The notes under the pieces: model-generated | The model's input: the letters and a program-made list of their open reading frames with translations, nothing else | What the model was told of the DNA's origin: nothing | Database searches by the model: none | Part shown: piece after piece, positions 46,178-56,867 of the stretch | How the letters are laid out: each line of letters begins with the position of its first letter | Position numbering within the stretch: the stretch's first letter is position 1 | Origin: Saccopteryx bilineata | Taxonomy: Eukaryota > Chordata > Mammalia > Chiroptera > Emballonuridae | Direction: 5' to 3' | Assembly (NCBI RefSeq): GCF_036850765.1 | Contig: NC_089495.1 | Span: forward strand, 70,284,410 to 70,348,409 | DNA: 64,000 nt | Translations under genes and position numbers: made by a program

Positions 46178-48411
46178 ATCTACCCCTTTAGAGTCACTTG
46201 CCTTATAATCTACACGAAAGGTATTTTTTGCGATGGTCCCTGTGTGAGGAGTGAGAAACATTACATCACAGAAACAGTACAGACTACAGCAACAGAATTA
46301 CAAAAGTACAAGCTATTCCAAAAATGACAATAATTATAAAGGTGCCCTTCACAATATCTCCCTGAACACTCTGTCCAGAGAGTTAACTGGAGGCCCACCT
46401 CTAGCCCCCTACCTCACAGTAGGTGGGAGGGCCTGTAGAGTTCAGGGCTGTGTCTATTGAATGCATGTGAGGTGTCGGTGCATATCTGCAATTAGTTGAG
46501 AGCAGCTTTCTGGTGCAGGAGGGCCTCCACAGGTGCTGCGGCCCCCACATCAAGGTCTCTCATACTGTCCACAAGTGGCACATCCACTCAACAAGGGAGC
46601 AGTGTCCCTCTTTGTCAAAGTCCCTTCAAGAGTCCATTATACTGCTAATGATCAGTCCACGATAGACAGCCCAGCTGTTTGTGCAAATCACTAATGTAAA
46701 GGTCCATTATAGGCAACTAGCCCTATAGCTCTTTATTGATGGATCTCAGTAGCTTTCCATAAGGACTCTGTCCATTGTCCTATCCAAACTCTCAGCAAGC
46801 TCACAGTGCCTACTGGGATCAAAAACATTTAAGGCTTGTGCCTCCTTGAAAGTTCTCTGCTGCAAAAGCACCTTTTGTTTTATAAAGCAACACCTGCTGC
46901 ACATTAGAAGGGGACCAGTAAATTGCCAATTACACTTGAGGCCTCCAGCTCCCCCCATCCCTGTTAGGTGGGTCCCTTGGCCTTTCCCCTATTCAAACTA
47001 GGACACCAGGTCTTGGGAATCCTCCTCTCCATCAGCTGTCTCCATCATATAATCCTGCAACCGTGCAACCTGAATGCCAGCCATTTTCTTGGTAGCTGCT
47101 GGGGCCACCTGCTTCCCCCACTTCTTCAGCAGTTGGAAGCTTTGTTGCAGCTTAAGCTATTGCCAAAGCCCTAACAGGATTTTATTAGACCTGCCATCTA
47201 ATTTCTGCCCCAGCTGCAATCAAATCTACCACATCTGTGTTCAGGTAACCTTTACAGGCCCATTTCTCTTGTTAGTTGGGGGAGCACCATGGGCAGCAGC
47301 CTGCACAGCCTTATGGTTTCATGCTGCCTCTAGATCCCTGAAATCTGCCACCATTTTGTAACTGCACTGATGGGCTTTCCCATACGGAGACTCAAGATAG
47401 CCTCCAGTGACCCAAAATGGGCTCACAGGGTGCTACAGAGAATAAGTTCCCTCATCCCTGCTGTAAACACTTTCTCATCTGGCCCACAAGACCTCAGATT
47501 GAAAGAAGCATTTTTCATACCTAGTTCCTGGGGACCTGCTGCAGCTCAGTATATGACTGCCACCGACTCACTGCCCCAGGCAAGTCTCCAGCATTCTGCC
47601 AGACCATACAAATGGCAGCCACCACCCATTCTGATAGGGTATGGTCTCCTGGCTTGTCACACAGTTCTGAAGATGCTGCCTCAAGGAGGAGTGTATGGTA
47701 ATGGTGACTAATTTCTCCATCTCTGCTCCAGAGAGCATGATGCCATCCACCCTTATGTCCCACAACCAAGCTGTCAGGGACTCAACGGGTTTCTGCCTGA
47801 ATTTCACCCCTAACTCCATCAACTTTGTCTGGGTAGAGGGCTGGACCGAAGAGTGCTCTACTACTTGTGGAGGGGGCTGTGGCTGCCCCTGAGGGACTCT
47901 TGGTTGCTGGGTTTTTAACTTCTGGGTGACCATGAGCTCCACTCTCTTCTGCCAACAGCTGTTTCAACCTAAACCTCCTCCTTCTCAAAAGAGTTGAGAA
48001 CAACTACAACTACTGACTCAGAGCTACTCCACCAGCACAAACACAGCTCTTCCTTCAGCACCCACTCTGGCTCTTATGGCTACCAGCTCTTGACCTGAAG
48101 CTGAAACTCAAGCTTTTGAACCTGTAACTGTTTCTTTAACAACTGTCACTGCCAGCATTCTGCTTCTAGGGAAAATTGCAGCTCTCAGCCCTATATTTCT
48201 TTCTCCAGTGACCATTTCAGTTCCAGGAGCTGTTGCAGTTCAGCCTGTAGATCATCCTGGAGCTTTTGACTTCACACAGACTCACACACAGCTCTCAGTT
48301 TCTGCTTGCAAGGCTGTAAAAAAACACCCAGCTCATGGCCCACTGTTCCACCCTTCAAAGTTTTCAGCAGCACCATACCAATCTGATCCGAATCCTGCTT
48401 GCTACATCAGA
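46178..48411 (-). pseudogene. decayed gag-like interior of the endogenous retrovirus
   Basis: The best-preserved stretch is a minus-strand frame at 47568-47942 with ESLTAWLWDI and LSGAEMEKLVTI followed by SLRQHLQN, a pattern I associate with capsid-region gag proteins of endogenous retroviruses. Overlapping frames at 47521-47769 and 47782-48003 show that the gene is frameshifted. Another open scrap (46746-46958) has no clear domain. The part upstream of gag (about 48000-48411) is rich in CAG/CTG-like words. Not functional. The retroviral class is uncertain. Confidence 0.6.
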
Positions 48412-48762
48412 TGTAATTCTGGAGACCAAGGCCAGGGAGGTTCACATTGGATTCGAGCAGATAGTAGAGAAACTGCAAAGTTGGAAAGTGTTGGGCCATT
48501 ACTGTTTAATAGAGTCTTGCAATGGCAGACAAGCAAACTGGCAGGGGGAAAAAAAAAACTTCTCATGGCAGCAGGTGAATGAACAGCAAAATGGCCCTTC
48601 ACAGTGTCAGATAGGCAATCTGCAACCCACCATCATCGTTGAGGGCAAGCACCCATAGCCTTACATAGACTATACACATGTGGCGCTGCTATGTACTCAT
48701 GCACTAATCAAGCAAAGTACAAACAAGCATGTCTAACACAGCTGTTTTCCTAATATACAACA
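48412..48762 (-). repeat. 5' LTR of the endogenous retrovirus, CpG-depleted
   Basis: 351 bases with only 3 CpGs. It carries about 24 extra bases near 48440-48463 and about 20 near 48660-48680 relative to the other LTR, and an A-run at 48550-48559. Confidence 0.8.
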
Positions 48763-48795
48763 ATAAACAAAAAACACCATTCTCTTTGTGATATT

Positions 48796-49378
48796 GTATT
48801 AGTTTCCCATGGCTGCCATAACAAATTACCATAAACTGAGTGGGTTAAAACAATGCAAATGAATAGGTTACAGTTCTTTAGACCAGAAACCCAACACAGG
48901 TGTCACTGGGCTTGAATCAAGGTGTAAGCCAAGCCATATCCCTTTCTGAAGACTCTAGTGGAGAATTGCTTTCCTGCTAATTTGGGTTGTCAGAATTGTG
49001 GTTGTAGGACTACAATCCTCTTTTCCTTGCTGGCTCTGAACTGGAAGTTTGTTTTCAGCATCTAGAGGCTGCCCATAGTCCTTACAGTGTGGCTGCCTCC
49101 CTCCATCTTCAGAGCCAGCAATGGTTGATCAAATCCTTTTCATTTTGCATCTCTCTGACCATTCTTTCATCCTTTATTTTCTCTGCCCCTGCTGGAAAGG
49201 ATCCCATCTTTTAAGAACTCACATGATTAGTTTGGAGTAATCTAGCATAATCTCTCATCTCAAAGTCCTTAATTGTAAACACATCTACAAAATTCCCTTT
49301 GCCATGCAAGGCAATGTATTCTCAGGATCAGGGAATTAGGTGGAGGTATCTTTGGGGGCCATTATTCTGCTCTCCACA
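48796..49378 (-). mobile_element. MLT1-type MaLR LTR (minus)
   Basis: Starts TATTAGTTTCCCATGGCTGC and ends GGCCATTATTCTGCTCTCCA, with TCCATCTTCAGAGCCAGCAA between. In the reverse sense it is a full MLT1 LTR. No internal MaLR sequence is attached, so it is a solo LTR. Confidence 0.85.
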
Positions 49379-50639
49379 GGTGTGTTGGCATTTTAGAAAA
49401 GCCATTAAAAAATTAGCTGTACTTCCAAATCAGAAACTAACTGAGAGAGAAAGTATAGAAGTCAGACAGACAACAGGGTATAGAAATGTCAGCTTTATAA
49501 AAAAGCTGATTGAGAGGTGTGACGTTAGATCCATGGCACATGGTCTTCCTAATACTTCACCCCTGAATTGGACAGGTTTTCTGACCCAGTCACCCGCCAG
49601 TCGGGGCAGACAGAGAACGCTCCTCTGAGTTTACCGTGTAGGAGAGTGTTTGAACTGCGTGGGTTCAGTTACCTCCCCAGATGCATCTCCCATGAGCTTC
49701 TGTTTCTCTTCCGGAAAGGAGTGTAAGAGGAGTGGGCGCACAGACTTTGAAAATACCTCTCCATGGAAACATGACATGGAGAGACCAAAAATGGCCTTCA
49801 TCAATAGACTACTGACTGAACCTACACTTTAAATGATGTATCTTTTAGAGTTAAGTCCCCCCAACTGTTTTGGTCTTATCTCCTGCCACTCTCCCTCTTG
49901 AACTCTGCCTTTGCTCAACCAGGTCTGCTTACTGTTCCTGAACAAACCATTTCCCTCCTTTCCCGTTGACAGTCTTCCTAATGACAGGACCTCTACAGTC
50001 TGTGTGTGGTGAACTCTTACCCATCCTTCAGCAGCAACATTGTATGTATATTTCTTCAGAAGAAAGCTCTTGTGACCTTCTCCAGGCTTTCTTCTCTCAA
50101 GATCATACCTTCTCATGCTGTATTTTCAATGTTTTACACAGTGGTTGGATTTGGGATATAATAGGCTCTTATTAAATATTTTTAAATGTATTTCATGTTT
50201 TAAATAAAATTCATAAGCAAACTTTTCTATCTATATTTCTGCCTTTCTTTTGAGGAAAGGGATTATGTTTTACTTGGTTAGCTCCAGAACCATTTATATA
50301 GCTAACATATAGAATGTTCTCTATAAACTTTTCTTAAAATAATACATAAATTATGATTTCATTAATTCTGTCCAAAACAGAATATATTACTAGACATGTC
50401 TGTATAACTATAGTTGGATTCCATAGTCTACTAGTTCTTATTCTTTAAAGGAAACTTTTGATATGTAAACCTTTCTTGTGGCTAACAAAGTCCTGAAAAG
50501 TCTGCAAAAAGTTTCTCTGATCTCATTACCAAACATTTGTTCCTGGTTTATACCCTTGTTTTGTTTTTATTTCATAGTTGATATAACTACATAGCTAAAA
50601 TTATATATGTCATGTTATATATTGGTTTATTTTCTTTCT
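49379..50639. other. 1.3 kb of single-copy DNA
   Basis: The block at 49400-49830 is somewhat GC-richer; its open frame (49299-49628) starts within the MLT1 and has no domain. The rest is AT-rich and unassigned. Confidence 0.3.
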
Positions 50640-50762
50640 GCCCATCTAAACTACCAGCCCCATAAGAAGAGTGACTTTGCTTTATTTAATAGCTCTAACA
50701 GTGCCTGCTACATAGTAGGTGCTCAATTAATTCTTGTTCAATGAATGTAAGAATGAATGAGA
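50640..50762 (+). mobile_element. L2 LINE 3' end (plus)
   Basis: CTACATAGTAGGTGCTCAAT, then TTCTTGTTCAATGAATG and a GAATGA tail: a clear L2 3' end, preceded by CCATAAGAAGAGTGACTTTG. Confidence 0.7.
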
Positions 50763-50784
50763 TAGTGTGAAATGGGAGAAAAAG

Positions 50785-50944
50785 ACTTTAAAATCAGAGA
50801 AGACAGGATTAAAATTATAGTTCTTCAATTTTGCTAGCTGTGCGACCTCAAGCAAATCATTTAATATTTAATAATATTTATCTTGCAAGGCTAATGAGAT
50901 GTTGGCAATAGTGTACATAAAATATCTGGCACATAGTAAGTGTT
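50785..50944 (+). mobile_element. MIR SINE remnant (plus)
   Basis: GCTAGCTGTGCGACCTCAAG and AAATCATTTAATATTTAATA are the MIR core; GGCACATAGTAAGTGTTAAA is its 3' end. A Ves SINE has landed at its 3' end. Confidence 0.7.
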
Positions 50945-51149
50945 AAATGGTGACTGACCCTAGCCAGGTGGCTCAGTGGTGGATAGAGTGTCATCCCTGT
51001 ATGCCAAGGTTGCAGGTTTGATTCCTAGTCAGGGCCCTATGGAAAGCAATCAATGAGTACACAACTAAAATGGAACAACTAACTTGAAGAATGAGTTGAT
51101 GCTCTCTCTCAAATAAATAGAAAAAAATTTTTAAAAGAAAGAAATGGTG
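50945..51149 (+). mobile_element. Ves-type SINE (plus) with 8-bp target duplication
   Basis: SINE body about 50953-51141; AAATGGTG at 50945-50952 and 51142-51149. The head ACCCTAGCCAGGTGGCTCAG, a GGTTTGATTCC B box and an A-rich tail are present. Confidence 0.88.
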
Positions 51150-51719
51150 GTTATAATCATGTCATTTGCTTTTATTGTTAAAGATTTTATATAAACCTTA
51201 TTAACAGAGATAACTTTTTGTGTTTTTTTGTTTTTGGGGTTTTTTTTTGGTGATGACTGCATATATTTTTGTATACCTCTTAATAAGGAATGAAGTAAAA
51301 TTCTAGGGTGCATTCCCCATTGGTATCAGAGGAGTCAAGTGTCTAAACAAATAAAAAAACCCACTAACTTTTCCATTTCAAAAATGTTTTGTTGCATCTA
51401 CATTTAGTCTAGATTTTATAATAAATCCCGTTATAGCTCTAAGTTAGATGATAATATAGAACATTTTATCTTAAATTATGCTGATTATTTTAAAAATAAT
51501 TATCATTTTGTAATTGTGTCTTATAGATTTCAAGAAAATTTTGTAACCATGAATCTTAGGTTGGCAAATACCTATTGTACACTGTAGGCACATCATTTGA
51601 TTAAATTTGTAGCACCCTACAAAACAAAGTTAGCTTTCACTCTGCTGTTGAAGAAGCTTTAGCCCAAAGCAATCTTGACTCTCCTGTGGCTACAGGATGC
51701 AAAATCTGGTTGATATAAT
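51150..51719. other. AT-rich DNA, nothing recognised
   Basis: Contains a poly-T patch at about 51210-51250. No feature found. Confidence 0.3.
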
Positions 51720-51849
51720 GAAAAGAATGTGGCTTTTTAAAAAGTTTGGTTCAGTTCTCAGCTCTATAACTGGTTGTATGTGACTAGCAAATCTCCAAGC
51801 CATAGTTTCCTCATCTATATAATGGGGTTATTATTCTCACCCCAGGCTA
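51720..51849 (+). mobile_element. MIR SINE remnant (plus)
   Basis: GTTCAGTTCTCAGCTCTATA, then CCATAGTTTCCTCATCTATA and ATGGGGTTATTATTCTCACC: the MIR core. The next SINE inserted at its end. Confidence 0.7.
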
Positions 51850-52036
51850 AATGCTGACATTTATTTATTTATTTTAAATGTTTATTTTATTGATTTTAGA
51901 GGAAGAAAGAGAGAGAGACAGGAACATCAATCTGTTCTTTTATATGCCCTGAGGGGGGATCCAACTGGCAACCTCTGTGCTTTGGGACTAGCTCTAAACA
52001 ACTGAGCTATCTGGCTGGGTCGAATGCTGACATTTA
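51850..52036 (-). mobile_element. Ves-type SINE (minus) with 14-bp target duplication
   Basis: SINE body 51864-52022; AATGCTGACATTTA at 51850-51863 and again at 52023-52036, with no mismatch. The minus strand starts GACCCAGCCAGATAGCTCAG. Confidence 0.95.
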
Positions 52037-52044
52037 AATGAAAA

Positions 52045-52085
52045 AATATATATATATGTATATATATATGTATATATATATATGT
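52045..52085 (+). repeat. (TA)n with TATG interruptions
   Basis: Alternating TA/TG microsatellite next to the SINE. Confidence 0.85.
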
Positions 52086-54277
52086 GGTTATGTTTGAATG
52101 TAGGTAGAAATCTAAGAGAGAAAAAGATTTTTAAAAGGATGAGTAAATCAAGAATTTGTTCTGTGTATGAATGATCATTTTAATTATCTATTAGACGTCC
52201 AAAAGGAAAGCAGCAAATCTTTAACTAGAAAACCAAGTGAAGCTTTCTCATTTCTCCTGGCTGCGTTTTCAAGATGCCGTCACACTTTGGCTAGCCCCTG
52301 GCCCCCTGTGCCCCTTGCATGAGAAAGCAGGCCCCTGGGTGGGGACTCTGCAGAGAAGGGGTCCAGCCAGGGGACATCTGCCCTGGGCAGTGTGGAGGTG
52401 GAAGCAAGACCACCGCATACACTTGAATCATCCTCCTTGAGAAATAATTTTACTCAAAATACTATGCGGAGAACAGTATTTCTATAGATAGAGAAACACA
52501 ACTACAGGTACATTATGGAGTTGAATGAAATATTTGCATGGATTTTAAAGATGAAATAGACACAGAAAATATTACAATACAAATACACAGGCTTGTATGT
52601 ATCACACTTTGGAGACAACTTATTTGTAAATTGAAGGAAAGATTTCATAATCTTGAAATTAAAAACATAATAATTATTGATCCTCACTTTTAGTTTTGTT
52701 GCTTAGAAAGAGAAATATTAGAAGAAGTATGAGAAAATTTGTAACTAGATACTGAGAATTTGTAGACTATACTGATAGTGACGCATCCTCAGGAGGTGGG
52801 TATGAGTGGATTGCTTACCCATCACAGTTTTCATAGGCATAATTACTTATTTAATCACTTTATTTTCTCTTTACTTTTCTTATCTCTATAATCATTACTC
52901 TCAGATCAATTGCATTTGTACTCACAGTTTGGCAAACAAACTACTAAGTCATTAACCAACCCATTAATTTTATGGGAGGAAAACGTATTTTTTTGGTATC
53001 ATACACAAATGAAGTTGATCACTCTTAATTGCTTAATTTTTATTTAATTTGATGATCTGCAGCCTAAATTCTAAAATACCTGAGGGTGGGATGGGGGCTG
53101 GGTTTCAGTCTAGTCAATTCTCCGGCCAAATGTCATGGCTTGTTTTTAGGTCTGATTGTATTGTGCCAGGCTTCCCAGTGGCAGGCTAGGTAATCTGTTA
53201 TTCAGATATATCACCAGTGCCAAGTTCTATTTAAAGAAGAAAAGAAGTGATTCTGTATTTGTCTCCCTTAAAAGAAAAGCCTGAGGGACAGATTATGGTC
53301 AGAGTAGCAATGTTTAAGTTACTGAGGCAGAAATAACTTGAGTGAAAAAAATATATAAAGTGGTCCCAAGAGGATTAACACATTACCAAAATGCCTCCAC
53401 ATCAACCTCATTTAACAGTTCAATGATAATTTTTCTATTGTAAGTACATTGCATTTTAATTCACAATGGTGTTAAGAAAAAAAGAAAGAGTAATTATCTT
53501 TCCTTGCATTTCAACAAAAGATTTTACAATGACAAAATAGTTTACTGAAAATAGCAGTTGAGAGGTCTGTTGTAATTCTATTGTTACTCTCAGAGCAGAT
53601 GCCATGTCACATGCAAAATGCCAAGACCACAGGCAAATATTTTTAGCTGGGTAAAAATATGTGACATTTAAGAAAGAAGTGGTAGTGCCTTGATTCATTT
53701 GTTAATTGAACATTTCAATGTTTTTTACACATAATTGGTTGAAGGTTATAAAATGTAAAAAAAACGATGCAAACCTAACCTCCATGGGATTTGTATTTTT
53801 AGACAATTAACACAAAGTGTTCTTTATAATTTATAATATGTGGGAGGAAAAAGAGAAAGATAGATCAAATGTATTCTTAGTCTCATCAAGGAGAGGTCTC
53901 AGTTTAGAAAGGACAGAAAATGATGGTTTGGGCTGGGCATTGAGGGGCAAATATGACTTAAATGAACAAAATGGATTTGCTTCAGTAGAAGCTACAAATG
54001 GGAAAGAAACATTGTAGAAGGGGGGATAAATTTATATAAACTTCAGAAGAGATCAGATAGAGGTTTAGAGGAGACGAAGGACTGAAACTGTGTTAACTCA
54101 TTGGCAAGTTCTTTTAGTGACACTTAAGGTCAAGAAATGTAAAACAGGATAGTAATAGGTAACATTTTTTTTGCCTAATGTCTGAACATATAAATAGAAA
54201 CAAAAGCAAATATTTCAAAATTTAGACAGTATTGGGAGAGCTCTCACACATGGACAGCAAGGTTATAGGGAGTGAGA
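52086..54277. other. 2.2 kb of single-copy DNA with a GC-rich island
   Basis: Position 52250-52420 is clearly GC-richer than the flanks. A second GC-richer patch lies at 53080-53200. Neither has a recognised repeat family or domain. The rest is AT-rich. Confidence 0.35.
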
Positions 54278-55146
54278 CTCTAGGTCAGTGGTTCTCAAAC
54301 TTTTTGAAGTCAGGGCGCATTTAAAATCCTACAAATAATTGTAGGCGCACTATATACAAATTTCTGAGAAATATGTTATAATAATTAAGTCAAATATTAA
54401 AGAAAAAATATAAAGTCCAAGCGTGGTTTTATGGTAATTAAACAAAATAAATATGAAAAAATTAAATTTATTCTGACATTAAAAAACATTTTTATGTTAC
54501 ATTTTTTGAGTTATGCTTTTTAGAATTCATAAAAGAGAGGGGTTAAAAAATAAAAAAGTGACAAAAAGTTATCTTTATATATATATATAGATACATTCTC
54601 AGAAAGAGTAAATTCATCAGGTCCTGGTGCAAATGTGTTAAGTTTTTTCATTCTTGTGATTATGAGAAATATGAGCCTGATGTGTTCTAGCAATTTCTTC
54701 AATGTTTGGGCATATATTTGAAAGGCAAACTCTCATTTCCTCATCAATACATTGAAGAATTCCTCTCTTTTTATTCCTAATTGTGTTGAGTGCAGGAAAC
54801 CCCCACCATACATATTATCTTAACTTTACACCAAACAAAGGATAGAAGAAACTTGACTCCAGTCTTTCTGGGGAACATGGGGAGTAGTGTAAACAATCCA
54901 GCACCACAGTTTAACAGCCTTTTGCAACCTAATCATGCAAGTGAGGTGGGGGGTTGGGCAGACTGTCAGCTTATAGCCAATTCCCCACACCTCTGTCCTT
55001 CAAAAATCTAAACTCGAAGAACCCTGTTGGTTTTTTTGGTCCCCAACAGGCACATATTTCTCTGGAATACCATAGGGCACACCTGGAAATCTTCTAGGGC
55101 GCACCAGTGTGCCCTGCTGCACACTTTGAGAACCACTGTTCTAGAT
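54278..55146. mobile_element. 853-bp hAT-type DNA transposon, non-autonomous
   Basis: The element (54286-55138) starts CAGTGGTTCTCAAACTTTTT and ends, reversed, CAGTGGTTCTCAAAGTGTGC. Next to these ends are similar GGGCGCA blocks. Flanking octamers CTCTAGGT and TTCTAGAT (54278-54285 and 55139-55146) match at 6 of 8 bases and fit the TCTAGA-like target preference known for hAT-Charlie elements. No complete transposase frame exists; a 60-codon minus frame at 54520-54702 has no known domain. A deletion derivative is likely. Confidence 0.85.
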
Positions 55147-55840
55147 GTATTAGGTACACTGTAAATAGAACCTCAGTAGTTTTTAAACAAAAAAATCCCA
55201 CTGTCATTTAAATGTTGTTTTCTGTCTTCTAAAATGGAGACAAAATTTAACTTTGAAGCAGATTTTCCCACTGTTCTGTAAATAAATAAATAAGTAAATA
55301 AATAACATTGGAAGTGGACAATTTAGAGAGAGAGAGAGACAGAGAGAGACAGAGGAGCCATTCATGCTTTAAGGAAGAGTTGGATGCAAAGTATTATATC
55401 AAGTATAAATATTATACTGTGATAACTGGTTGTTCAGTTTACAGTTCTCAATTGGGTTTCTTGTTAGGAATTGTGAGTTCTGCAAATTTTATTTCTTATA
55501 GAGACATTTGCCTTTCTTCAAGTGGGTCTAGACAGTTTTTACACATATATTACATCTTGTTTTTAATTGGCATGTATGTTTCTTTGTCTAAGCAGCTGCC
55601 TATAGGTGGACCCTAAACTGAAAGCCATAAAGACCTGATGTTCCTTTCATCTTGTTACCACATGCTGTAGAAGGTAGGAGGACATTTATGCAGCCCACCT
55701 TGGACAGAGCTAACAATGTTTCACATGCAAAGGTATTTAAGATAAGTAACATAAAATTTGGTGAATGTACTGATACTAAACTATTATTTTCTGATTGTAC
55801 TTCTAGTGTCATTATAACCTTAGGTATAAATTAGGATTTG
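55147..55840. other. single-copy DNA with small microsatellites
   Basis: (AAAT)n at about 55279-55304 and (GA)n at about 55325-55352. A frame at 55308-55616 starts in the repeat and has no domain. Confidence 0.35.
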
Positions 55841-56329
55841 TCTCTATGGGAGGCAGAATAACGGCTCCCTAAGATATTACCATCTGAATCCCCATGTTAT
55901 TTTACATGGGGAGGGGGAATTAAAGTTGCTGCTCATCAGCTGACCTTAATATAAGGAAATTGGGATTGTCAGGGTGGATGTAGTGAGATCACAGGGAGGC
56001 AGGAGAACCAGAGATGATGTGAAAATGGAAGCAGTGTCAGAGTGATGCAATTTGAGAAAGACTCAACGAACCATTGCTGGTTTTGGAGATGAAGGAAGGT
56101 GACTACAAGCCAAGGAATGTAAGCAACCTTTAGATACTTGGAAAGGCAGATAGACAAATCCTCTGCGAAAGCCTCCAGCAGGAATGCAGCACTGCCAACA
56201 CCTTGATTTTAGCCTAGTGAGACCCATTTTGGACATCTGACCTCCAGAACATCAACGTAATACATTTGTGTTGTTTTAAGTCACAAAGTTTGTGGCAATT
56301 TGTTACAACATCAATAAGAAACTAATACA
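55841..56329 (+). mobile_element. MLT1-type MaLR LTR (plus)
   Basis: Begins GGGAGGCAGAATAACGGCTC, continues with a CAACACCTTGATTTTAGCCT block and TTTGTGTTGTTTTAAGTCAC, and ends AAGAAACTAATACA. A complete LTR opposite in orientation to the one at 48796. Confidence 0.85.
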
Positions 56330-56596
56330 ATTTCAAGTGCAGTGGATTACCAAAGACCAACCATCCCAGAAGAGGGTCAGTTAAGGAGCAGGAAGACAGT
56401 ACTGAAAGATAGACCTAAACAGCAAATTTCTCTTCTTCCTAGAGGTGAGAGCTCCTATCTTGGACTCCATGGCATGGACGGAGATAAGCAGAATACCTCT
56501 GTGATGAAGAGTAAGGCAGCTCTTGTCTCATACAGTTAGATTAAGAGCGGCCTGAAAAGAGCCTCCAAGGCATGGTTACAGACGTTGTGAAGGTCT
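56330..56596. other. single-copy DNA, nothing recognised
   Basis: Gap between the MLT1 LTR and the L1 at 56597. No recognised feature. Confidence 0.3.
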
Positions 56597-56867
56597 CTTT
56601 CTTTCTTTTTTTTTTTTAAATAATTTTATTTTTTTAATGGGGTGACATCAATAAATCAGGATACATATATTCAAAGATAACAAGTCCAGGGTATCTTGTC
56701 ATTCAATTATGTTGCATACCCATCACCCAAAGTCAGATTGTCCTCTGTCACCTTCTATCTTGTTTTCTTTGTGTCCCTCCCCCTCCCCCTTTCCCTCTCC
56801 CATTCCGCCCTCCCCCCCCCCCCCCCCGTAACCACCACACTCTTATCAATGTCTCTTAGTTTCACTT

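Larger units (their letters stand above)
45883..48762 (-). mobile_element. small endogenous retrovirus (minus), two LTRs
   Basis: Direct repeats at 45883-46177 (3' LTR in element sense) and 48412-48762 (5' LTR) bracket 2.2 kb. In element sense each LTR starts TGTTG and ends ATTACA, with a conserved ACTCTATTAAACRG region carrying an ATTAAA poly-A signal. A purine tract AAAGGGGTAGAT lies just upstream of the 3' LTR, where the polypurine primer belongs. ATAA flanks both ends, a possible 4-bp target duplication. The interior keeps only a gag-like remnant; no protease, RT or envelope was seen, so it was probably non-autonomous or internally deleted. No clear primer-binding site was recognised after the 5' LTR. 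Confidence 0.75.

Noticed and set aside
46968..47711. Plus-strand frames in the retroviral interior
   Set aside because: They are antisense to the gag-like remnant and have no domain.
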